From Roseiarcus sp963820775 (GTDB taxonomy: Bacteria; Pseudomonadota; Alphaproteobacteria; Rhizobiales; Beijerinckiaceae): a stretch of DNA of 64,000 nucleotides. Positions 1 through 7,539 of the stretch are shown in pieces. Each line of letters starts with the position of its first letter. Position 1 is the stretch's first letter. Both the position numbers and the translations under genes were made by a program. A model generated the notes under the pieces. That model worked only from the letters and a program-made list of their open reading frames with translations. It had not been told where the DNA came from and made no database searches. The DNA is taken from contig CAWGBF010000011.1 of the NCBI GenBank assembly GCA_963820775.1, positions 124,001 to 188,000 of the forward strand, in the 5' to 3' direction.

Positions 1-1197
1 CCTAAACGCCATGACAAGCGGTTTGCTCTTCACCTGACGCACGCGACGACGCTCGTCCGCGCTCAGGCCTCGGATCGTCTTCTCGATCGCATAGAATTCG
101 GCGATCCTCTCGAGCGCCTCGCGGGCGATCGGCGCTTCGCCCTTGGCGTGGTCGAAGAACCGGCGTCTCAGGTGCGACCAGCAGAAGGCGAGCGTGATCC
201 GGCCGTCAGGCGCCTTGGCGGCGATCGTCTTGTAGGCGGCGTAGCCGTCGCACTGGACGACGCCCCGATAATCGTCGAGCAGCTTCAGGCCATGGATCGC
301 CCCGCGGCCGGTCGCATAGGCGAAAGCGACGGCCGGGGGGTCTTTGCCGCCCCATGACCGATCATCGCGGGCGACCGCCCAGAAATAGCCCTCCTTGACC
401 CGGCCTCGGCCCGGATCGAGCACCGGGGCCTTCGTCTCGTCGACGGCGACCTTGCCCGACGTCAGAATGAGTTCCCGAAGGCGGTCATAGACCGGCCTGA
501 GTTCCGCAGCCGCGTAGCCGACCCAGAACGCCAGCACCGAGCGCTTGATGTCGAGGCCCTGGGCGGCCAGCATCTGAGCCTGCCGGTAGAGCGGCAGATG
601 CCAGGCGTATTTAGAGACAAGCACGGAGGCGACCATCGCCTCGGTGGGCAGGCCGCCCTTGATCAGCCGCTCGGGCGCCGGCGCCTGAACCACCGTCTCC
701 TCGCAGGCGCGGCATGCGTATTTCGGACGGCGCGTCACGAGCACGCGAAACTGCGCCGGGATCACGTCCAGCCGCTCCGAGATGTCGGCGCCGATCGCAT
801 GCATCGGCGAGCGGCAGCACGGACACTTCCGGTCCTCGGGCTCGATCGTGACGTGAACGCGCGGAAGGTGGACTGGCAGCGCGCCGCGGTTCGCCCGGCG
901 CTTCTCGGCCTGAGCCGCTGCGGCTGCCTTATTCCGCTTGTCGTCCGCCGCTTCGCTGGCCGCTTCCGCCTGCTCAATATCCTCCAGCGCCAAAGCGAAC
1001 TGGTCTGGATCGAGCTTCTCGGATTTGCGGCCGAACTGCATCCGCTGAAGCTGGCGCAACAGATGCATGAGGCGGTTGTTCTGGGTGAGAACCGCATCCC
1101 GCTCCGCAATCGCGGCGTCCCGCTCGGCCAGCGCCGCAGCCAGGCGCGCTTCAAGCGCATGGGGGTCGGGCGGAGGCTGATTCGCGTTGGGGCTCAC
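1..1197 (-). CDS. tnpC: IS66 transposase TnpC (3' end cut by window edge)
   Basis: This is the DDE transposase of the IS66 element. The frame is open from a GTG at 1197 to the window edge, about 399 residues. Visible parts are an N-terminal coiled-coil-like region rich in Ala/Glu/Arg (residues 10-40), a cysteine-rich zinc-finger-like segment (CPCC near residue 125 and CRAC near 160), and the catalytic core starting with VAVDETKAPVLDPGRG and continuing to FCWSHLRRRFFDHAKG. GTG 1197 is chosen because upstream in-frame codons contain no ATG and the N-terminus SPNANQPPPDPHALEARL fits the family. The C-terminal catalytic Glu region is off-window, so intactness cannot be judged. Confidence 0.9.
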   Translation of the reverse strand, partial: MSPNANQPPPDPHALEARLAAALAERDAAIAERDAVLTQNNRLMHLLRQLQRMQFGRKSEKLDPDQFALALEDIEQAEAASEAADDKRNKAAAAAQAEKRRANRGALPVHLPRVHVTIEPEDRKCPCCRSPMHAIGADISERLDVIPAQFRVLVTRRPKYACRACEETVVQAPAPERLIKGGLPTEAMVASVLVSKYAWHLPLYRQAQMLAAQGLDIKRSVLAFWVGYAAAELRPVYDRLRELILTSGKVAVDETKAPVLDPGRGRVKEGYFWAVARDDRSWGGKDPPAVAFAYATGRGAIHGLKLLDDYRGVVQCDGYAAYKTIAAKAPDGRITLAFCWSHLRRRFFDHAKGEAPIAREALERIAEFYAIEKTIRGLSADERRRVRQVKSKPLVMAFR

Positions 1198-1260
1198 GCG
1201 CGAAAGAGAATCAGATTTGCTCGCAGTTGGGGAGAGAAATCAGGCCGCAGGGCACAATCT

Positions 1261-1614
1261 TTATGACGCCGCCGCTGGAGCCGGCGTGTCCCGCGCATGC
1301 AGGCGCGACCAGTCGAGGCCGTCGACGAGCGCGGCGAGTTGCGAGGCCGACAGCCGCATGACGCCGTCGCTGATCGGCGGCCAGCGAAACGCCCCTTCCT
1401 CAAGGCGCTTCCAATACAAAATCAGGCCAGACCCGTCCCAGGCCAAGATCTTCAACCGGTCCGCCCGTTTCGAGCGGAAGACGAAGATCGTCCCGGAGAA
1501 CGGATCGCGTTGAAGCTCTTCTTTCGCCAGCCCTGCGAGGCTGTCGGCGCCGCGTCGGAAGTCGACAGGCTTCGTCGCCACCAGAACCCGAACGCCTGCC
1601 GGAACCGAAATCAC
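1261..1614 (-). CDS. tnpB: IS66 accessory protein TnpB
   Basis: The 117-residue product matches IS66 Orf2/TnpB in length and sequence: it opens with MISVPAGVRVLVATKPVDFR, contains the family hallmark DPFSGTIFVFRSKRADRLKI (residues 37-56) followed by LAWDGSGLILYWKRLEEG, and ends in a short Ala/Pro tail. TnpB is required together with TnpA and TnpC for IS66 transposition, although its biochemical role is unknown. Its ATG overlaps the tnpA stop as ATGA at 1611-1614, indicating translational coupling. The reading frame is complete. Confidence 0.93.
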   Translation of the reverse strand: MISVPAGVRVLVATKPVDFRRGADSLAGLAKEELQRDPFSGTIFVFRSKRADRLKILAWDGSGLILYWKRLEEGAFRWPPISDGVMRLSASQLAALVDGLDWSRLHARDTPAPAAAS

Positions 1615-2045
1615 GTCGCAGCCTTCACCGCACGCAGCACCTTCGTCAGCGTCGTGACGTCGCTGCCAGGTCCGACGCGCACCACCGCAGTTCCGAGCGC
1701 AATCTCGATCGTCCCCCAGGAAATGGCGCAGGAGGCCGCCGAAGATGGCGCAGAAGCCTCAGCCTCCACTATGACCGGCGCGAAAGTCGCGCTGCCCGCG
1801 ACGGCGGCGCCTCGACGGCGGACAGCTCGTCGCTGCGCATTGCGCCGCCAGCCGAACAGTTGCTGCGGCGTCAGTCCATGGCGCCGAGCGACTGCCGAGA
1901 CTTTGTCCCCGCTCTCATAGCTCTCTGCCAGAATCTCCGCCTTCTGCTCCGACGTCCAAACGCGCCTCCGTCCGGACCCGGTGAAAATCTCAAGCCGACG
2001 AACCGGCTCCCCTTTAGACTTGTGCAAAAGCTCAGTGTCCGACAC
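1611..2045 (-). CDS. tnpA: IS66 accessory protein TnpA (helix-turn-helix)
   Basis: First gene of the element, 144 residues. It has the IS66 TnpA layout: a short N-terminus, then RRRVWTSEQKAEILAES leading into an HTH of the IS3/IS911 OrfA type (VSAVARRHGLTPQQLFGWRR, about residues 50-69), then a basic stretch and a C-terminal beta region containing IEIALGTAVVRVGPGSD. It likely binds the element ends. It is complete, with its start about 84 bases inside the right terminus. Confidence 0.9.
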   Translation of the reverse strand: MSDTELLHKSKGEPVRRLEIFTGSGRRRVWTSEQKAEILAESYESGDKVSAVARRHGLTPQQLFGWRRNAQRRAVRRRGAAVAGSATFAPVIVEAEASAPSSAASCAISWGTIEIALGTAVVRVGPGSDVTTLTKVLRAVKAAT

Positions 2046-2131
2046 GTATCTAACTCGCTCTCAACTCAGCGACGTCAGACTATCGAGCGCACGCCAACCC
2101 GCGGTAGGTACGATCGAACCACCGCTTACTC

Positions 2132-2551
2132 TCGATCGACCGCGAACATGGGCTGATCCGGCGGTGGGAGGCGACCGACGCTGCGGCCTACGAGGGCGCG
2201 CGGCTGCGTGAGGGGCTGCTCGACAAGACCAACACCGCGAGCGCCGTCTGGGCCGACACGGCCTACCGCTCGAAGGCCAATGAGGCGTTCCTCGAAAAGA
2301 ATGGGTTCGTCAGCCGCGTCCATCGCAAGAAGCCGGCGGGCCGGCCCATGCCGGAGACGACGCGGCGCGCCAACGCGCTCAAGTCCAAAGTCCGCTCCGG
2401 CGTCGAACACGTCTTCGCCGTGCAGAAGGACAAGATGGACCTCTTCGTCCGCACCATCGGCATCGCCCGGGCGAAAACCAAGATCGGCATGGCCAACCTC
2501 GTCTACAACTTCCGCAGGCTCGTCTTCCTCGATCGTCTCGCTGCCGCCTGA
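2132..2551 (+). pseudogene. IS5-family transposase, 3' remnant interrupted by IS66
   Basis: The frame from 2132 reads SIDREHGLIRRWEATDA and continues through TAYRSKANEAFLEKNG, VHRKKPAGRPMP and VEHVFAVQKDKMDLFVRTIG to a stop at 2551, which is the C-terminal catalytic half of an IS5-type DDE transposase (second Asp in WADTAYRS, Glu in VEHVF). The 5' half is missing because the IS66 right end abuts at 2129. The remaining 140 codons have no internal stop or frameshift, so the disruption is probably recent. The IS5 right terminus should lie somewhere in 2552-2700, but I could not define it. Confidence 0.85.
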
Positions 2552-2743
2552 CCCCCGCGCCAAAGGGCCGCCCGGTCGCCGCAGCATGCGGCGCCCTATG
2601 CCGCATCCAAAACTGAGATCCCGCACCTCAAAATCGCGTCACTCGACCCGTCTCCGTCCGGAAAAACGCGTTTATAGAACCGTCCAGTTTTGAGGGCTAG
2701 CGCGTCTTGTCGGAGGGTTCACCTTCCCTCTGGGCGCCGGCGT

Positions 2744-2968
2744 CTATCGCATGAGGGCTCCGAAGGAGCCGCGGTCCTTCAGCCGCAGAATGACATCGCT
2801 GAAAGTCTCTCCCGGCTCGCGTAGCTCACGCAGCCGGTTGACGACTATCCGGGGGACCCAAACTCGGTATTCGCGGTCAGGAGCATGTTCCGGCGAGGCG
2901 GTTGCTCCGGCCGGCAATGTGGCGACAATCGCGGCGTAGGCTTCAGCTGAGATGGTGATGCCGATCAT
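2744..2968 (-). CDS. small hypothetical protein, antitoxin-like C-terminus
   Basis: A 74-residue protein is obtained from the ATG at 2968; the frame is open to 3049, but the extra N-terminus has no start support. The segment VWVPRIVVNRLRELREPGETFSDVILRL resembles short alphaproteobacterial proteins in which GETFSDVILRL recalls the ETYSDVI signature of DUF7557/VapB-like antitoxins. No partner toxin gene is adjacent. It sits between transposase debris and a ligase remnant, so it may be an orphan. Function is not assigned. Confidence 0.5.
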   Translation of the reverse strand: MIGITISAEAYAAIVATLPAGATASPEHAPDREYRVWVPRIVVNRLRELREPGETFSDVILRLKDRGSFGALMR

Positions 2969-3067
2969 GCGACTTAACGCGCGAGCGCCCTGAACCGCCC
3001 GATGCGAGAACCGATAATCCGGAAGCGCCAGGGGCGATTCGACCCGCAATCGCGTCTATTCTCGATA

Positions 3068-3382
3068 TCAAGTACGGACCCAATGGCTGGCCTCATACGA
3101 AGCGCTCGAGTATCGTCCTTGCGACCTACGACGCTCGGATATTTGTCGCTCCAGTCGAGCCCGGCGCGAACTCAAAAGTTGCGGGCGGCCATGGTCGATG
3201 CGCGTGGCCATGCGAAAGCCGTCGAGTTTGATCTCATGGAGCCAGTGAGGCCCCGCGGGCGGCTTCTCGACCGGCAGGGAAAGCCGCGGAGGGATAAAGC
3301 GCGGAAGGGGCGACCCACGGCCTCCACGCGAGGAACCGGACTTGACGGCGGGCGAGGCCGGGCGCTTGACGGCGCGCGACAT
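3068..3382 (-). pseudogene. ATP-dependent DNA ligase (LigD ligase domain) fragment
   Basis: Residues 28-67 read PRFIPPRLSLPVEKPP followed by GPHWLHEIKLDGFRMATR, which is the start of the LigD-type ligase domain with the nucleotidyl-transfer lysine motif KLDGFR. After LLSS the family sequence (AGLDWSDKYPS) continues only in the next frame, so there is a one-base frameshift near 3175, and homology ends near 3080. The rest of the ligase and the polymerase and nuclease domains are absent. This is a decayed end-joining ligase piece, not a functional gene. No ku gene is adjacent. Confidence 0.75.
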
Positions 3383-3469
3383 GCTGGAGCCTGAATTCGA
3401 ATTGAGGGCTATAGATCCTCAACGCGAATATGGCGCAATATGCTCCTCAACGAACGCGGAAGGCAGGCC

Positions 3470-3670
3470 ATGATCAAGACCCTCGCCGTCGCGGCCGCGC
3501 TTACCGTAGGCCTCGCCGGTTACGCCGTCGCGCAGCAACCAACCCCTCCGGCGCCGGCGCACCATCCGTCTCCCCATCACCACCTCCGCCGCCTGCCTGC
3601 CCATCATCACCTTCGCCACCATCCGTTGCGCCATCATTCCGCGCCTACCGTTCCGGCGCAGACGCCCTAG
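3470..3670 (+). CDS. small secreted histidine-rich protein
   Basis: From the ATG at 3470 (GGAAGG ribosome site about 6 bases upstream) a 66-residue protein begins with a clear Sec signal peptide, MIKTLAVAAALTVGLAGYAVA, followed by a mature part of about 43 residues made of Pro, His and Arg (HHP, HHHLRR, HHPLRHH). Histidine-rich short periplasmic proteins often bind Ni, Zn or Cu, but that is inference. A strong terminator follows at 3788. No neighbouring gene shares the strand. Low-complexity composition leaves some doubt that it is translated. Confidence 0.5.
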   Translation: MIKTLAVAAALTVGLAGYAVAQQPTPPAPAHHPSPHHHLRRLPAHHHLRHHPLRHHSAPTVPAQTP

Positions 3671-3787
3671 CAACCAGGCGCGCACGGGCCTCGAAGTCGC
3701 GCGCCCTCGATTCGGTCTCACTCGCCGCCGCGGCCCCGAGGGACGGGACGGCAAGGCGGCCCGCGCGGCCCGGCGAGACCAATACCT

Positions 3788-3824
3788 GCCCCGCGGTCGA
3801 GCCCACACTCGCGCGGGGCTTTTC
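3788..3824 (+). terminator. Rho-independent terminator-like hairpin 1
   Basis: GCCCCGCG and CGCGGGGC form an 8-bp perfect stem around a 16-base loop, followed directly by TTTTCTT. It is placed to end transcription of the histidine-rich gene. The same stem sequence recurs at 3954. Confidence 0.6.
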
Positions 3825-3953
3825 TTGGCGTAGCAGGGCAATGCGCGGCCTGCCTGGAAACGCCTCGATTTCATTTACGGAACAACGGGAGCGCGGCCCA
3901 GTTTTGACCTGGACGGGCGCTCTGACCCAGCCCCTCGCCTAGGGCGCTCGTTA

Positions 3954-3990
3954 GCCCCGCGTCGGTTCCTCTTGGGCGCGGGGCTTTTCT
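3954..3990 (+). terminator. Rho-independent terminator-like hairpin 2
   Basis: A second GCCCCGCG/CGCGGGGC 8-bp stem with a 15-base loop is followed by TTTTCT. No gene is visible between this and hairpin 1, so either a short unrecognised transcript lies between them or the pair is a duplication. Confidence 0.5.
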
Positions 3991-4345
3991 GGCGGGGGAC
4001 GCTGGCTTCCCCCTGAGTTTGGGGTTCGGCCGCCGTCGGCGTCACGCCCGCTACCTTCCTGCCCCGCTACCTTCCTGCGGCTGGGCCGAAAGCCGGCGCC
4101 CGCACCATGAGGTCATGCGCTTCCCGGCCTACGCCGCTCCGATCACGAGCCGCTCGATGTCGTGCGTCGCGATCGCCGGCAAAGCCTCGTAATGCTCGCG
4201 CCTCACCCTGAGGTCATGCGCTTGTCATGGCCCCCCTGACGCATCGACGCCGAGCGCCAGAACCGGGCGGGCGATTAGCGAGCGATGTGTCGTGATGGAT
4301 GGTCAGCGCGGAGCGCAGGAGACGTCGCCCATCCGCGCCTCGTCG
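3991..4345. other. gene-free stretch
   Basis: No credible coding sequence was found. It contains two dispersed copies of a short motif, tgaggtcatgcgctt, at about 4109 and 4210, and a tandem taccttcctgc pair near 4060. It looks like degenerate intergenic repeat material. Confidence 0.4.
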
Positions 4346-4876
4346 CTATTCATCCCAATGTCCTGGCACCCAGGTGCCCCCCGCATCCCCCCCTTCCTCC
4401 TCCCACATTGGCCCGCTCCCCGCCATCATCATGTCGCGGCCAAGCAATTCGAACTTGTGTTTCTGCGTATCGTCGAGGTTGCCGTAAAGTGGTTTGGCCG
4501 CTTGGGCGATCGCCTTAAGTTCTTCGGCCCGTCGAGCCATATGGCCGGACATGGCCTCCATACGCTCGCTGGGGGACATGTGCCCGCGGTTCTCCATCAT
4601 CTGGCGCATGTCGTCCATGCGCGCCTTACTCGCGCCCCGCACGGAGTTTTCAAATGCTTCCCAAAGCGGGTTTTGATCGGGCGTCAGCTTGAGGGCGGCC
4701 TTCATACCGCCGAGCCTGGCGTCCATCATCGCCTCGTGGTCGGCGGCCCAATGCTGCATACGCTCCTTGCGAGCGGCGTCAGACTGATCGTCGGCGGCGA
4801 CGGCGGCGGCGGTTAGGCTAAAGGCGGAGACGGAAAGCGCGACCGCAGTCAGCGCACAAAGAACAATGCGTTTCAT
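4346..4876 (-). CDS. periplasmic Spy/CpxP-like LTxxQ-motif protein
   Basis: The 176-residue product has a Sec signal peptide (residues 1-28, ending AAAVAA) and a helical, Met/Glu-rich mature part. KLTPDQNPLWEAF near residue 65 is the first LTxxQ motif, and LDDTQKHKFELLGRDMMM near residue 140 is the position of the second, degenerate one. Proteins of this family are periplasmic chaperone-like or metal/envelope-stress responders (Spy, CpxP). Here the C-terminus ends in a Gly/Trp-rich tail. The gene is monocistronic and divergent from sdaA. Metal binding is suggested only by the Met and His content. Confidence 0.8.
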   Translation of the reverse strand: MKRIVLCALTAVALSVSAFSLTAAAVAADDQSDAARKERMQHWAADHEAMMDARLGGMKAALKLTPDQNPLWEAFENSVRGASKARMDDMRQMMENRGHMSPSERMEAMSGHMARRAEELKAIAQAAKPLYGNLDDTQKHKFELLGRDMMMAGSGPMWEEEGGDAGGTWVPGHWDE

Positions 4877-5195
4877 TGCGAACCCCTTGTCATTTGAAAC
4901 AGAAGGTGCTGAGCGCTTTCGCGATAGAATTCTCTAGGTGGCTCAATAGGCTGCACCCTAGCGTAAAAACCGGTCACACACTATGACCCGGTCGCCGAGT
5001 TTGTGCGTCAAGCCCCTGACCCTTACAAAAGCGGCGGGGGCGGACTATGCTCGCGAAGCCTCGCCGATCCGACTACGGCCGGACGTCCACAAACTCGGCG
5101 CGAAAACAGGATTTCCGCGCCGCATCTCCGCCCGTATTGACTGGAGACGATGACGGCAGCGTGACATTCGACGGCTCAGGCCCGATGCTGAGGCG
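4877..5195. promoter_or_regulatory. divergent intergenic region with an imperfect palindrome
   Basis: This 319-base region separates the Spy/CpxP-like gene from sdaA and must hold both promoters. At about 4969-4993 lies an inverted repeat, CCGGTCA-N7-TGACCCGG, that could be an operator. No clear -35/-10 pair was recognised. The sdaA ribosome site GAGGCG lies just before its ATG at 5196. Confidence 0.35.
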
Positions 5196-6566
5196 ATGAT
5201 CAGCGTTTTCGAACTGTTCAAGATCGGCGTCGGTCCGTCGTCGTCGCATACCGTCGGGCCGATGAAAGCCGCCGCCGCGTTCGTGGGGGGGCTCCTCGCG
5301 ACGGGCGCGGTCGACCGGGTCGCGTCGCTCGAGGTCGCGCTCCTGGGCTCGCTTGCCTTCACTGGCAAAGGCCACGCAACCGACAAGGCGGTGATCCTTG
5401 GCCTCAGCGGCGAGACGCCGGAGACCGTCGATCTCGACGCCGCCGAGGCGCTCGTCGCCCGGGTGCGCGAGACGAAAGCGCTCAACCTCGCCGGGCGGCG
5501 CGCAATTCCCTTCCACGCGGAACGCGCCATTGTGTTCGACACGGTGACGCCTGCGCCTCGCCATCCCAACACCATGCGGCTTGTCGCGCGGGACGGGCAG
5601 GGCGGGGCGCTCGCTGACGAAACCTGGCTCTCGGTCGGCGGCGGGTTCATCATCCGCGACGGCGCCGTCGGCAACGCGTCGGCGGCCGAAACACGGCTTC
5701 CGTATCCCTTTCGCTCGGGGGCCGAGCTTCTGGCGCGCGGGCGTGAGAGTGGCCTGTCGATCGCCGAGCTCATGCGCGCCAACGAGGCGGCGCTCCGGTC
5801 TCAAGGCGAGGCCGACGCGCATGCCGAGCGCGTCCTCGCCGTGATGTTCTCATCCGTCGACCGCGGTCTCACACAATCCGGCCCGCTGCCGGGGGGCTTG
5901 AAGGTCATGCGTCGCGCCAAGGCGATCCACGATCGCCTGACCGAAGCGGCGCATCGCAATTTTCACCCGGCGCACGAGATCATGGATTTCGTCGGCGTCT
6001 ACGCCATGGCGGTCAACGAGGAGAACGCCGCCGGCGGGCGCGTCGTGACCGCGCCGACCAATGGCGCGGCGGGCGTCATCCCGGCGGTGCTGCGCTACTA
6101 CCGCGACCATTGCGAAGGCGCGAACCAGGCGGGCCTGAGAGACTTTCTCATGACCGCGACCGCGATCGGCGCGCTGTTCAAAATGAACGCGTCGATTTCG
6201 GGCGCGGAGGTCGGCTGCCAGGGCGAGGTCGGGGTCGCCTCGTCCATGGCGGCCGCAGGTCTATGCGCGGCGCTCGGCGGCTCGAACGAGCAGATCGAGA
6301 ACGCCGCCGAGATCGCGATGGAACATCACCTCGGCATGACCTGCGATCCGATCGGCGGGCTGGTGCAGATCCCCTGCATCGAGCGCAACGCGTTCGGCGC
6401 GGTCAAGGCGATCGCCGCGGCGTCGCTGGCGCTGCATGGCGACGGGACGCACCGCGTCTCTCTGGACAGCGTCGTCGCCACCATGCGCCAGACCGGCGCC
6501 GACATGCAGTCGAAATACAAGGAGACGAGTTTGGGCGGGCTCGCGGTGAATTTTGTGGAGTGCTGA
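5196..6566 (+). CDS. sdaA: L-serine ammonia-lyase (iron-sulfur type)
   Basis: The 456-residue single-chain L-serine dehydratase converts L-serine to pyruvate and ammonia in the cytosol. Length and architecture match the type with fused beta and alpha domains. SSSHTVGPM (residues 15-23) is the serine/ligand-binding start of the beta domain, and TAPTNGAAGVIPA marks the alpha domain. Three cysteines in the expected [4Fe-4S] spacing are C341 (GCQGEV), C383 (TCDPIGG) and C394 (PCIERN), and the chain ends in VEC, whose C-terminal Cys acts as the fourth-ligand tail in this family. It stands alone. Confidence 0.95.
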   Translation: MISVFELFKIGVGPSSSHTVGPMKAAAAFVGGLLATGAVDRVASLEVALLGSLAFTGKGHATDKAVILGLSGETPETVDLDAAEALVARVRETKALNLAGRRAIPFHAERAIVFDTVTPAPRHPNTMRLVARDGQGGALADETWLSVGGGFIIRDGAVGNASAAETRLPYPFRSGAELLARGRESGLSIAELMRANEAALRSQGEADAHAERVLAVMFSSVDRGLTQSGPLPGGLKVMRRAKAIHDRLTEAAHRNFHPAHEIMDFVGVYAMAVNEENAAGGRVVTAPTNGAAGVIPAVLRYYRDHCEGANQAGLRDFLMTATAIGALFKMNASISGAEVGCQGEVGVASSMAAAGLCAALGGSNEQIENAAEIAMEHHLGMTCDPIGGLVQIPCIERNAFGAVKAIAAASLALHGDGTHRVSLDSVVATMRQTGADMQSKYKETSLGGLAVNFVEC

Positions 6567-6982
6567 GGGGCGAGCGGCGGGATTTGGAATGTCTTGGCGA
6601 GCCTCGTTTGGGGACGAAAAGGGTCAGAGTAAGGGGTTGGAAAAGCTTGGATTTCCTTGGATTCTCTCGTCCAAATGAGACTTTTCAATGGGTTACACGG
6701 GATTTTCGTTGCAAATATTTTCGCTGCCCTTCTTCGGCAAGGCGGCGTTCGACGGTCCTGTTGGGGCGTCTCTGCTGTCCACATCGCCTACCATGCGACG
6801 GCCGGATGTCTCGGAGTCGAGATCAGAGATTCTCTCCTTCAATTGGAGCCAGTCGTTCGCCAAACCCAAAGCCGTTCTATCATGAGGCCGCCGCGCATTT
6901 CCGGCAAGAAAATGTCGGTAATTCTGATTCACGGATTTGCGGGTGAGGACGTCACGGCGTCCCTTCGCGCCGAAGGCGCTGG
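6567..6982. other. gene-free stretch before palindromic repeats
   Basis: I see no conserved coding sequence between sdaA and the repeat block. Several short open frames exist on both strands, but none has a recognisable domain, start context or consistent codon bias. Confidence 0.4.
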
Positions 6983-7115
6983 AAGGATTGCTTCGTCGCT
7001 TCGCTTCTCGCAATGACGGGCGTCTCTCGACGCCGTATGGCTCCTCGCAATGACGCGAGGTGGCGTGGGCCCTTAGTCCAGCCGTCATTGCGAGCCGAAG
7101 GCGAAGCAATCCATC
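6983..7115. repeat. REP/BIME-like palindromic unit A (left of GIY-YIG gene)
   Basis: GGATTGCTTCGTCGCTTCG..CTCGCAATGACGGG at about 6986-7018 and its inverse GTCATTGCGAGCCGAAGG..GCAATCCATCC at 7083-7112 form an inverted pair with spacer GTCTCTCGACG..TCCTCGCAATGACGCG. This is the well-known dispersed Rhizobiales palindrome. A matching unit flanks the other side of the GIY-YIG gene at 7438-7534. Confidence 0.75.
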
Positions 7116-7123
7116 CCCTGACA

Positions 7124-7414
7124 CTAGGCGAGGCTCGTATACAGATCCCTCCAGTCCGGATTCATCGCCTCGATGAGCGCGATCTTCCTCGCGCGCGACC
7201 CGCCCTTGATCTGCTTCTCGCGGGCGATGGCCTCGTCCATGCGGTCATATCGTTCGTAGAAAACCAGCCGATTGCAGCCGTAGCGGCTCGAAAATCCGGG
7301 CGTCAGGCCCTCGCGGTGCTGGAAGATGCGCTCCGCCAGGTTTGAGGTGACGCCGGTGTAAAGCGTTCCCTGTCGGCGGTTGGCGAGGATGTAGACGCAG
7401 GGTTCGCGCGACAA
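7124..7414 (-). CDS. GIY-YIG nuclease family protein
   Basis: The 96-residue stand-alone GIY-YIG domain has CVYILANRRQGTLYTGVTSN at residues 6-25 as the GIY-YIG element (VYI...YTGVT), an Arg at position 29 and a catalytic-type Glu in EAIAREKQIKGGSR (about residues 62-75). It ends MNPDWRDLYTSLA, as in UPF0213/YhbQ-like alphaproteobacterial proteins. These are thought to be structure-specific endonucleases, but their cell role is unknown. The gene is bracketed by inverted REP-like palindromes on both sides and lies directly after a truncated bpt gene, which suggests a mobile or repeat-associated nuclease. Confidence 0.88.
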   Translation of the reverse strand: MSREPCVYILANRRQGTLYTGVTSNLAERIFQHREGLTPGFSSRYGCNRLVFYERYDRMDEAIAREKQIKGGSRARKIALIEAMNPDWRDLYTSLA

Positions 7415-7437
7415 GGGCGCTCCTCCTTCGGCGAATC

Positions 7438-7534
7438 GGGGATGGATTGCTTCGTCGCTCCGCTCCTCGCAATGACGGCAGTGCGGCGCTCCTCAGCCGT
7501 CATTGCGAGCCGAAGGCGAAGCAATCCATCCCGC
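7438..7534. repeat. REP/BIME-like palindromic unit B (right of GIY-YIG gene)
   Basis: GGATGGATTGCTTCGTCGCT..CTCGCAATGACGG at 7441-7479 and the inverse GTCATTGCGAGCCGAAGG..GCAATCCATCC at 7499-7531 form a hairpin-capable pair nearly identical to unit A. The bpt stop codon follows within 10 bases. Confidence 0.75.
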
Positions 7535-7539
7535 GTCAG

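Larger units (their letters stand above)
1..2129 (-). mobile_element. IS66-family insertion sequence, left part outside window
   Basis: The three-gene order tnpA-tnpB-tnpC on the minus strand with a 4-base tnpA/tnpB overlap is diagnostic of IS66. The upstream terminus is visible: read on the minus strand the element begins GTAAGCGGTGG at 2129, the typical GTAA start of IS66 inverted repeats. The other end lies left of base 1. The element sits inside an IS5-type transposase gene whose 3' part resumes in frame at 2132. IS66 usually makes 8-bp target duplications, which would be 2130-2137 here, but the second copy is out of view. Confidence 0.9.

Noticed and set aside
5045..5822. Two long minus-strand open frames opposite sdaA
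   Set aside because: They are antisense shadows of a well-conserved enzyme gene in GC-rich DNA, Arg/Pro/Ser-rich, with no family resemblance.
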